Under the pieces are notes generated by a model. That model did not search any database, was not told the DNA's origin, and saw nothing but the letters and a program-made list of their open reading frames with translations. A stretch of 33,150 nucleotides of DNA from Salibaculum sp035270045 (GTDB taxonomy: Bacteria > Pseudomonadota > Alphaproteobacteria > Rhodobacterales > Rhodobacteraceae). Positions 16,328 through 23,375 of the stretch are shown here, in pieces. How positions within the stretch are numbered: the stretch's first letter is position 1; the number at the start of each line of letters is the position of its first letter. The stretch spans positions 1 through 33,150 of the forward strand of contig NZ_DATFIP010000060.1 in NCBI RefSeq assembly GCF_035270045.1. The letters are read 5' to 3'. The position numbers and the translations under genes are program-made.

Positions 16328-19150
16328 ATGGCAAAGGACCAACCGGATCTGGACACGTCGCCGCACGTCTCTGACGAGGTGCGCAAGACCACCTGTTACA
16401 TGTGCGCCTGCCGGTGCGGGATCAACGTGCACATGAAGGGCGGCAAGGTCGCCTATATCGAGGGCAATCGCGACCACCCGGTGAACCGGGGCGTTCTCTG
16501 CGCCAAGGGCAGCGCCGGGATCATGCAGGTGAACGCGCCGTCACGGCTGCGCGCGCCCCTGAAACGTGTCGGCCCACGGGGGTCCGGCGAATTCGAGGAA
16601 ATCAGCTGGGACGAGGCGCTGGAGATGGCCACGGGATGGCTGAAACCCCTGCGCGAACAGTCCCCGGAGAAACTGGCCTTCTTTACCGGCCGCGACCAGT
16701 CGCAGAGCTTTACCGGGCTTTGGGCGCAATCCTTTGGTACGCCCAACTACGCGGCCCACGGCGGCTTTTGTTCCGTCAACATGGCCGCTGCGGGTATATA
16801 CACGATGGGCGGTGCGTTCTGGGAATTCGGCCAGCCCGACTGGGACCATACCAAGCTTTTCCTGTTGTTCGGCGTGGCCGAAGACCACGACAGCAACCCC
16901 ATCAAGATGGGCATCGGCAAGATCAAGGAACGCGGCGCCAGGATGATTGGCGTGAACCCGATCCGGTCCGGTTACAACGCGGTGGCCGATGACTGGTTCG
17001 GGATCACCCCGGGCACCGACGGCCTGCTGATCATGGCACTGATCCACGAACTGATGAAGGCGGGCAAGGTCGACCTCGACTACCTGGCGCAATTCACCAA
17101 TGCCGCCTGCCTGATCGACGGCGACCCGAAATCCGACAGCCCCGGTTTGTTGCTCAAGGACAGCGACGGCCAGCCGCAGGTGATCGACCGCCGCACGGGC
17201 CAGCTTGCGCCGTGGAACGGGCAAGGCGTGCAGCCGGACCTGAGCGCGAGCCACCGCCACGCCGGTGTTACGCACCGTCCCGTTTTCCATGTCATGGCCG
17301 ACAGGTTCCTAGATCAGCAATGGGCGCCCGAGGCGGCGGCTGAACGGACCGGCATCAGCGCAGCGCGCATCCGCGCCCTCGCGGCCGAACTGGCGCGGGT
17401 GGCCTTTGACGAGGCGATCGAACTCGACCGGGAATGGACGGATTTCCGTGGGGTCAAGCACGACAAGATGATCGGGCGGCCCGTCTCGATGCATGCCATG
17501 CGGGGCATCTCGGCCCATTCCAACGGGTTCCAGACCGCCCGCGCCCTGCACACGTTGCAGATCCTGCTGGGTTCGGTCGAGACGCCCGGCGGGATGCGGT
17601 TCAAGCCGCCCTATCCCAAGCCACACACGGCGCACCCGAAACCGCATTGCAAGGTCACGCCGGGTGCGGCGCTGGACGGCCCGCACCTGGGGTATCCACA
17701 GGGGCCCGAAGACCTGTGCCTGACCGAGGCCGGTGGCCCGGCCCGCATCGACAAGGCCTTTTCCTGGGACAACCCGCTCTCTGCGCACGGGATGATGCAC
17801 ATGGTCATCTCGAACGCCCATGCGGGCGATCCCTACAAGATCGACACGCTGTTCCTCTACATGGCGAACATGTCGTGGAATTCGTCCATGAACACACGTC
17901 AGACCATGAACATGCTGACGGACACGGACGAAAACGGCGACTATGTCATCCCGCGGATCATCTATTCCGACGCCTACAGTTCGGAGATGGTGGCCTATGC
18001 GGACCTGGTGTTGCCCGACACGACCTACCTGGAACGGCACGATTGCATTTCCCTGCTGGATCGCCCCATCTGCGAGGCCGACGCGGTTGCCGACGCGATC
18101 CGCTGGCCGGTGGTGGAGCCCGACCGCGATGTGCGCGCCTTTCAATCGGTCCTGTGCGACCTTGGCGCGCGGCTGGACCTGCCCGGTTTCGTCAACGCGG
18201 ACGGTACCCCGAAATACGCTGATTATGCCGACTACATGACCAACCATATCCGCCGTCCGGGCATCGGCCCGCTGGCCGGCTGGCGCATGGGGGAAAGCGG
18301 CCTGCAACACGGGCGAGGTGAGCCCAACGCAGGCCAACTAGACAGCTATATCCGCAACGGCGGCTTCTGGATGGAGCATCTGCCCGCAGGCGCAGCCTAT
18401 TACAAGCCGTTCAACATGGCTTATCAGGACTGGGCGGTGCAAATGGGATTCTACGACAGCCCGCAGCCCTACGTGTTCTCGCTCTACTCCGAACCGTTGC
18501 GCCGGATGCAGATGGCCGCCGAGGGCAAGGGCACGCATCAGCCGCCCGAACATCTGCGCGCCCGGCTGCAAACCCACATGGACCCGCTGCCCTTCTGGTT
18601 CGAGCCGCTGGGGAACGAAGCCGCCGCAGGCTACCCGCTCCACGCTCTGACGCAACGACCCATGGCAATGTATCACAGCTGGGGGTCTCAAAACGCCTGG
18701 TTGCGTCAAATTCACGGACAAAACCCACTCTATGTACCGACAAGGATCTGGACGGATCACGGATTTTCCGAGGGTGACTGGGCCATCGTCACCTCGCCCA
18801 CCGGTTCGATCACCGTACCCGTGGCCCACATGGCGGCGCTGAACGAGAACACAGTGTGGACCTGGAACGCCATCGGCAAGCGCAAAGGCGCTTGGGCGCT
18901 GTCAGACGACGCGCCAGAGGCCACCAAAGGCTTCCTTCTCAACCACCTCATCCACGAGCTTCTGCCAGAAAAAGGCGACGGCATGCGCTGGTCCAACTCC
19001 GACCCCGTCACAGGTCAGGCCGCATGGTTCGACCTGCGCGTCAAAATCGAAAAATCCGCAGCGCCTGCCGAAACCCGGCCTGCCACACCGGCGCAAAAGG
19101 CCCCCGTCCCCCAAGGTCCGTCACAACTGGCATGGAAGGTCGGCAAATGA
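16328..19150 (+). CDS. soeA: Sulfite dehydrogenase (quinone) molybdopterin subunit SoeA
   Basis: A 940-residue DMSO-reductase-superfamily molybdoenzyme. The N-terminal [4Fe-4S] site is Cys23, Cys26, Cys30 and Cys58 (CX2CX3CX27C). A likely Mo ligand is Cys148 in HGGFCSVNM. There is no twin-arginine signal, so the enzyme should face the cytoplasm, as known for SoeABC. Followed by an FeS subunit and a DmsC-like anchor, it best fits SoeA, which oxidises sulfite to sulfate with quinone as acceptor. ATG at 16328 follows GGGAGG. The last part of the gene appears lower in GC than the rest. Polysulfide or thiosulfate reductase is an alternative, but these normally carry a Tat signal. Confidence 0.8.
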   Translation: MAKDQPDLDTSPHVSDEVRKTTCYMCACRCGINVHMKGGKVAYIEGNRDHPVNRGVLCAKGSAGIMQVNAPSRLRAPLKRVGPRGSGEFEEISWDEALEMATGWLKPLREQSPEKLAFFTGRDQSQSFTGLWAQSFGTPNYAAHGGFCSVNMAAAGIYTMGGAFWEFGQPDWDHTKLFLLFGVAEDHDSNPIKMGIGKIKERGARMIGVNPIRSGYNAVADDWFGITPGTDGLLIMALIHELMKAGKVDLDYLAQFTNAACLIDGDPKSDSPGLLLKDSDGQPQVIDRRTGQLAPWNGQGVQPDLSASHRHAGVTHRPVFHVMADRFLDQQWAPEAAAERTGISAARIRALAAELARVAFDEAIELDREWTDFRGVKHDKMIGRPVSMHAMRGISAHSNGFQTARALHTLQILLGSVETPGGMRFKPPYPKPHTAHPKPHCKVTPGAALDGPHLGYPQGPEDLCLTEAGGPARIDKAFSWDNPLSAHGMMHMVISNAHAGDPYKIDTLFLYMANMSWNSSMNTRQTMNMLTDTDENGDYVIPRIIYSDAYSSEMVAYADLVLPDTTYLERHDCISLLDRPICEADAVADAIRWPVVEPDRDVRAFQSVLCDLGARLDLPGFVNADGTPKYADYADYMTNHIRRPGIGPLAGWRMGESGLQHGRGEPNAGQLDSYIRNGGFWMEHLPAGAAYYKPFNMAYQDWAVQMGFYDSPQPYVFSLYSEPLRRMQMAAEGKGTHQPPEHLRARLQTHMDPLPFWFEPLGNEAAAGYPLHALTQRPMAMYHSWGSQNAWLRQIHGQNPLYVPTRIWTDHGFSEGDWAIVTSPTGSITVPVAHMAALNENTVWTWNAIGKRKGAWALSDDAPEATKGFLLNHLIHELLPEKGDGMRWSNSDPVTGQAAWFDLRVKIEKSAAPAETRPATPAQKAPVPQGPSQLAWKVGK

Positions 19151-19656
19151 CCCGCACCGCTGCCCTCTTGGCCTGCCTTAGCGCGTTCCCAGCGCTTGCT
19201 CAATCTGATCCAACTTTTGAGGAAATGCAGCTACAAGCCTCGCAAGACGCCTTGCAGAAACTTCAGAACTACACAAATACAGTGCCGCAAGGCACGGTCC
19301 TGACAGCTGATCTCAACGCCACAGGCACTTACGTTGTCGAACTGCCGAACGACGCACGCCTCACCCATGCAGCCGATTTCGTCGCCACTTATGATAAATC
19401 TGTGGGTCTTTGTATGTGGTCAACGGACACGGATTGGTTTCCCTTGATGCCCCGCACAGCTGCCGAGCGTATCATTATCAGGGCGGCGTCCGAGACCTGG
19501 CCCCATGACGCTGTTCTGCCAACACCATCCACAAGCGGGTGGTGCGGTGCGCGCTCTGCACTCGCCCAAACCGCCGAAGGCGTTGGGGTCATCATGCCTT
19601 CGGTGTCCGACACCTTTATTCACTATTTCGCGCTCCGCGACACGGGAGAGCTGTAA
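19147..19656 (+). CDS. Unrecognised secreted protein within the soe operon
   Basis: A 169-residue protein with a clear signal peptide (MTRTAALLACLSAFPALAQ), so it is predicted to be periplasmic. The mature part starts with an acidic, Gln-rich helix, then a mixed region with two Cys residues (GLCMWST and GWCGARS) that could form a disulfide or bind a metal. I recognise no family. The start overlaps the soeA stop (ATGA, 19147-19150) and the stop overlaps the next start (TAATG), so it is translated with the complex. Base composition appears lower in GC than around soeB. A role in assembly of, or interaction with, the sulfite dehydrogenase is inferred from position only. Confidence 0.75.
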   Translation: MTRTAALLACLSAFPALAQSDPTFEEMQLQASQDALQKLQNYTNTVPQGTVLTADLNATGTYVVELPNDARLTHAADFVATYDKSVGLCMWSTDTDWFPLMPRTAAERIIIRAASETWPHDAVLPTPSTSGWCGARSALAQTAEGVGVIMPSVSDTFIHYFALRDTGEL

Positions 19657-19937
19657 TGACCCGCACCCTCCTGCTCATTTTCGCCTTCATCGCCCTGATG
19701 GTCGGCTCCTTCATCTGGTTCGTCGCAACATGGGACCGCGACTCTGAAGAACCGATCTCACGCGCCACGCCCTTGCTTCTTCTGACCCCCAAAACTCCGC
19801 CCGGAGGGTCGCTCGCTTCTAACCCAAACTTTTTCCACGAAATAGAAAGCCTTAGACAAAATCGATCAAAGGCAGCCACATCCGACCCATACCAGGCCCG
19901 TACCAGACCCACACCAAACCCATACGGTGTTTTATGA
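19656..19937 (+). CDS. Unrecognised small membrane-anchored protein within the soe operon
   Basis: A 93-residue protein with one N-terminal hydrophobic segment (about 3-24, LLLIFAFIALMVGSFIWF) and a polar, Pro-rich tail ending PTPNPYGVL, probably outside the membrane. No family is recognised. The first twelve bases, ATGACCCGCACC, are identical to those of the preceding gene. Its start overlaps the upstream stop (TAATG) and its stop overlaps soeB (ATGA, 19934-19937). The tail is encoded by four imperfect 11-bp repeats, so part of the sequence may be shaped by the DNA element rather than by protein function. Coding status is supported by coupling, not by homology. Confidence 0.65.
   Translation: MTRTLLLIFAFIALMVGSFIWFVATWDRDSEEPISRATPLLLLTPKTPPGGSLASNPNFFHEIESLRQNRSKAATSDPYQARTRPTPNPYGVL
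19886..19929 (+). repeat. Four imperfect 11-bp C-rich tandem repeats before soeB
   Basis: Units start at 19886, 19897, 19908 and 19919: CCCATACCAGG, CCCGTACCAGA, CCCACACCAAA and CCCATACGGTG. The transcript here is C-rich and G-poor, with the soeB start 5 bases beyond. Such spacing of C-rich patches resembles a Rho-loading site, though a protein-binding site or replication slippage is also possible. Confidence 0.6.
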
Positions 19938-20677
19938 CCAATTTGCCCACGTCCACCGACCGCAAACTCGGCCTTGTCATCGACCTGGACACCTGCGTGG
20001 GCTGCCATGCCTGCGTGATCTCCTGCAAAGGCTGGAACACGGAAAACTACGGTGCGCCGCTGGCCGACACCGATGCATTTGGCGCCGACCCCTCGGGCAC
20101 CTACCTCAACCGGGTGCACAGTTACGAGATCCAGCCCAACGACGGCCCTGCTCAGCTGGTGCATTTCCCCAAGTCCTGCCTGCACTGCGAAGACGCGCCC
20201 TGTGTCACCGTCTGTCCCACCGGCGCCAGCTACAAGCGCAGCGAGGACGGCATCGTTCTTGTCAATGAACAGGATTGCATTGGCTGCGGGCTCTGCGCCT
20301 GGGCCTGTCCCTACGGCGCGCGGGAAATGGACCCGACGGCGGGCGTGATGAAGAAATGCACCCTTTGCGTCGATCGGATCTACAACGAGAACCTGCCGGA
20401 AGAAGACCGCGAACCGGCCTGCGTGCGCACCTGCCCGGCCGGCGCGCGGCATTTCGGGGACTTTGCGGACCCGGAGTCCAACGTCAGCAAGCTAACGGCT
20501 GAGCGGGGCGGAATGGACCTGATGCCGGAACAGGGCACCAGGCCGGTCAACAAGTATCTGCCCCCCCGCGCGCGCGACGTCGAGATGCAGCCCCCTGCCT
20601 TGAAACCGGTGGCCGAGGATGCCCGCGGTTTCGTCGGCTGGCTGGACAAGGCTCTTTCCAAGGTCGGGGGCGCCTGA
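19934..20677 (+). CDS. soeB: Sulfite dehydrogenase iron-sulfur subunit SoeB
   Basis: A 247-residue ferredoxin-like subunit with four Cys groups for [4Fe-4S] clusters: CVGCHACVISC (Cys21-Cys31), CLHCEDAPCVTVCP, CIGCGLCAWACP, and CTLC with a later CVRTCP. It is of the DmsB/PsrB/NrfC type and passes electrons from the Mo subunit to the membrane anchor. There is no signal peptide, in agreement with a cytoplasmic enzyme. The start overlaps the upstream small gene (ATGA) and the stop overlaps soeC (TGATG). GC content returns to the genome level at its start. Confidence 0.88.
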   Translation: MTNLPTSTDRKLGLVIDLDTCVGCHACVISCKGWNTENYGAPLADTDAFGADPSGTYLNRVHSYEIQPNDGPAQLVHFPKSCLHCEDAPCVTVCPTGASYKRSEDGIVLVNEQDCIGCGLCAWACPYGAREMDPTAGVMKKCTLCVDRIYNENLPEEDREPACVRTCPAGARHFGDFADPESNVSKLTAERGGMDLMPEQGTRPVNKYLPPRARDVEMQPPALKPVAEDARGFVGWLDKALSKVGGA

Positions 20678-21549
20678 TGCATCCCGCGCCGTCGGTCATC
20701 CTGTTTACCGCGCTCTCGGGCCTCGGCTTCGGGCTTTTGTTCTGGATTGGCATGGGCGTGCTGGTCCCAACCGGCTGGGTCGCTTTCGTGTTCTTCACGA
20801 TTGCCTATCTGCTGGCGGTTGGCGGGCTCTTGGCATCGACCTTTCACCTGGGCCACCCGGAACGCGCGCTCAAGGCCTTTACCCAGTGGCGGACAAGCTG
20901 GCTCAGCCGCGAGGCCTGGGCCTCGGTCGCGGCGCTTCTCGTGATGGCGCTCTATGGTGCCGGGCTGGTTTTCTTGGGAAATCGCTGGGCGGTGCTGGGC
21001 TATCTCGGCGGCGCGCTGAGCCTGTTCACGGTCTTCACGACTTCGATGATCTACGCGCAGATGCGCACGGTCCCACGCTGGCACAGCCCCACGACCCCGG
21101 CGTTGTTCCTGAGCTTCAGCCTGTCGGGCGGGGCCCTGCTGGCCGGGGAGGTTTCGATCGCGATCTGGCTTCTGGCCCTCGCGGGCGCGGCGCAGTTCGC
21201 GCATTGGGTCATCGGGGACAAGGCCTTGGCCGGGTCTGGCACGACGCTGTCAACCGCCACCGGCCTGGGCGACCGGGGCGCGGTGCGCAGTTTCGAGCCG
21301 CCTCATACCGGCACCAACTACTTGCTGCGTGAATTCGTGCACGTGGTCGGGCGCAAGCACAGCACAACCCTGCGGGCCATCGCGCTGGTCTCCGGGTTCA
21401 TCCTGCCCGTCGGACTCCTGCTGGCCGGGTTCAGCCATCTTCTGGCGGCCGTCGCGGTGTTGCTGCACCTGGCCGGTGTCTTCGCATCGCGCTGGCTCTT
21501 CTTCGCCGAGGCCGAACATGTGGTTGGCCTCTACTACGGAAAGCGCTAG
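20677..21549 (+). CDS. soeC: Sulfite dehydrogenase membrane anchor SoeC (DmsC-like)
   Basis: A 290-residue integral membrane protein with about eight hydrophobic segments and the DmsC/YnfH family pattern, including STFHLGHPERALKAFTQWRT near 50 and SWLSREAW, which line the quinone pocket in relatives. It anchors SoeAB at the inner membrane and hands electrons to quinone. The start shares its A with the soeB stop. It is DmsC-like rather than NrfD-like, as described for SoeC. The operon appears to end here; the next gene starts 33 bases on, behind its own candidate operator. Confidence 0.85.
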   Translation: MHPAPSVILFTALSGLGFGLLFWIGMGVLVPTGWVAFVFFTIAYLLAVGGLLASTFHLGHPERALKAFTQWRTSWLSREAWASVAALLVMALYGAGLVFLGNRWAVLGYLGGALSLFTVFTTSMIYAQMRTVPRWHSPTTPALFLSFSLSGGALLAGEVSIAIWLLALAGAAQFAHWVIGDKALAGSGTTLSTATGLGDRGAVRSFEPPHTGTNYLLREFVHVVGRKHSTTLRAIALVSGFILPVGLLLAGFSHLLAAVAVLLHLAGVFASRWLFFAEAEHVVGLYYGKR

Positions 21550-21563
21550 CGTTAGCGCAAACG
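21550..21563. promoter_or_regulatory. LacI-family-like operator before the lactonase gene
   Basis: CGTTAGC-GCAAACG is a 14-bp palindrome with one mismatch per arm, centred on GCGC, like the TTAGCGCTAA operators of sugar-responsive LacI-family repressors in alphaproteobacteria. It directly follows the soeC stop and ends 19 bases before the lactonase ATG. No regulator gene is nearby. Confidence 0.5.
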
Positions 21564-21582
21564 TATTTCAGCAAGGCCCGCC

Positions 21583-22413
21583 ATGATCCACGACGCCACC
21601 CGATGCATCCTGGGCGAAGGCCCGCTTTGGCACCCGAAACGACAAGAGCTTTACTGGTTCGACATTCTTGGTAAACGGCTGCATCGCAAGGGGCGGCATT
21701 GGCAGTTCGACGACCACGTGTCAGCGGCGGGCTGGGTCGACAACGACAGGCTTATGGTCGCCGACTCCGGGGGGCTGTTTCTCTTCGACCTGGTCACCGG
21801 TGCGCGCGACGACGTGGTCGCGCTCGAGGCAGACAACCCGGTCACACGTTCCAATGATGGACGCGCGGATCCGTTCGGCGGATTCTGGATCGGCACGATG
21901 GGGATCAATGCCGAACCCGGCGCAGGTGCGATCTATCGCTACTACGGGGGCGAGCTGCGCGAGCTTTACCGCGGCATCACCATCCCCAATGCGATCTGTT
22001 TCAGCCCTGATGGCGCCCACGTCCATTTCACCGACACGCCAAAACGACAGATCATGCGCCAGCGGTTGTCCGATCGGGATGGCTGGCCCGAGGGTGACCC
22101 CGAGATCTGGCTCAACCTGAGGCCGGAGGATCTGAATCCGGACGGAGCCGTGATCGACGCCCATGGTAATTTCTGGAACGCGCAATGGGGGGCCGGGCGC
22201 GTGGCCTGTTACGCACCGAATGCCAGCTTCCTGGGCGCTGTGGATTTTCCCGCTACGCAAACGAGCTGCCCGGCCTTTGGCGGGCCGCAACTGCGGACAC
22301 TGTTCTGCACCTCGGCTGCCGAGGGGCTGGCCGACACGGCCCCGGACCATGGAAAGACGTTCTCGTCCCCGGTCGAGACGACGGGTCAGGAAGAACACCA
22401 GGTCATTCTCTGA
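21583..22413 (+). CDS. SMP-30/gluconolactonase-family sugar lactonase
   Basis: A 276-residue six-bladed propeller lactonase of the SMP-30/gluconolactonase/LRE family. The divalent-metal ligands are visible: Glu in LGEGPLWH (about 12), Asn in IPNAICFSPDG (about 136) and Asp in NPDGAVIDA near 190. The segment SNDGRADPFGGFWIGTM is also typical. These enzymes open aldonolactones (glucono-, galactono- or arabinono-lactone) in oxidative sugar breakdown. The epimerase gene follows after 11 bases, so the two form a sugar operon. Exact substrate is not decidable here. Confidence 0.85.
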   Translation: MIHDATRCILGEGPLWHPKRQELYWFDILGKRLHRKGRHWQFDDHVSAAGWVDNDRLMVADSGGLFLFDLVTGARDDVVALEADNPVTRSNDGRADPFGGFWIGTMGINAEPGAGAIYRYYGGELRELYRGITIPNAICFSPDGAHVHFTDTPKRQIMRQRLSDRDGWPEGDPEIWLNLRPEDLNPDGAVIDAHGNFWNAQWGAGRVACYAPNASFLGAVDFPATQTSCPAFGGPQLRTLFCTSAAEGLADTAPDHGKTFSSPVETTGQEEHQVIL

Positions 22414-22424
22414 AGGAGGACACA

Positions 22425-23375
22425 ATGCGCGAGTTTGGAACCACGAGCGACGGAGAGACCGTCCACGCCATTGATCTGAACATGGAGGGCCTCTCGGCCA
22501 CGGTCCTGACCCGGGGCGGCATCCTTCAGGATCTGCGGCTCGACGGAATGGACCACAGCCTTGTCCTGGGACGTGAGAACCTGGCGGACTACGAAGGCGC
22601 CCATGGCTATTTCGGCGCGCTGGTCGGGCCGGTGGCCAACCGGCTGCGCGATGCGACGGCACGCATCGGCGGCCGACCTTTTCATTTCGAAAAGAACGAG
22701 AACGGCAAGACGCTGCTGCATGGCGGGTCAAAGGGACTACATGCCAAGATATGGAACGTTGATGAATCAGCAGATGATCGGGTCATTCTGTCTGTTAATT
22801 TGCCTGATGGAGAGGGCGGCATGCCAGGAAATCGTGTCATCAGGGCGCGCTACGAGATCACCGCGCCCGGCACCCTGCGCCTGACCGTAACCGCCGAGAC
22901 AGATTCCGAGACGCTGATAAACGTGGCCCATCACGGATACTGGAACATGGACGGCAGCGACAGCGTGGCCGGGCATGTGCTGCGCATCGCCGCAGATCAC
23001 TACCTGCCCGTGGATGGTGACACGCTACCAACGGGGGTGATCCGGCCCGTGGCAGGCGGCGCGTTCGATTTCCGCAACGGCAAGCCCTTCACGCCGGGCG
23101 CACCCGATCTGGACCACAATTTCTGCCTATCCCGCGCGCGGACCGAGTTGCGGGATATCCTGTGGCTGACGGGTGAATCGGGTAGGCGGATGGTCATGGC
23201 CACCACCGAGCCGGGCCTGCAGGTCTTTGATCACCGCGACATGGCCCCGCTTCATCACGGGCTGGCGATCGAGGCGCAGGGCTGGCCTGACGCCCCCAAT
23301 TGCCCGGGGTTTCCGGATATCTCGTTACACCCCGGCGAACCCTCGACCCAGATCACCGAGTGGCGCTTCAGCTAG
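22425..23375 (+). CDS. galM: Aldose 1-epimerase (galactose mutarotase)
   Basis: A 316-residue beta-sandwich enzyme that interconverts alpha and beta anomers of aldoses. Family features are the RLRDATARIGG region, the catalytic His pair in NVAHHGYWNM, the Asp in DHNFCL and the late catalytic Glu in AIEAQGWPDAPN. The start ATG has a strong AGGAGGACACA site; longer frames overlap the lactonase gene. It would supply the right anomer to a sugar dehydrogenase upstream of the lactonase. A patch at about 22735-22830 is clearly AT-richer than its surroundings. The 3' end overlaps the convergent hydantoinase gene by 8 bases. Confidence 0.9.
   Translation: MREFGTTSDGETVHAIDLNMEGLSATVLTRGGILQDLRLDGMDHSLVLGRENLADYEGAHGYFGALVGPVANRLRDATARIGGRPFHFEKNENGKTLLHGGSKGLHAKIWNVDESADDRVILSVNLPDGEGGMPGNRVIRARYEITAPGTLRLTVTAETDSETLINVAHHGYWNMDGSDSVAGHVLRIAADHYLPVDGDTLPTGVIRPVAGGAFDFRNGKPFTPGAPDLDHNFCLSRARTELRDILWLTGESGRRMVMATTEPGLQVFDHRDMAPLHHGLAIEAQGWPDAPNCPGFPDISLHPGEPSTQITEWRFS

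Noticed and set aside
16328..21549. Polysulfide, thiosulfate or DMSO reductase instead of sulfite dehydrogenase
   Set aside because: The molybdenum subunit lacks a twin-arginine signal and tpa/pta genes lie next to it, which favours SoeABC; the alternative is not fully excluded.
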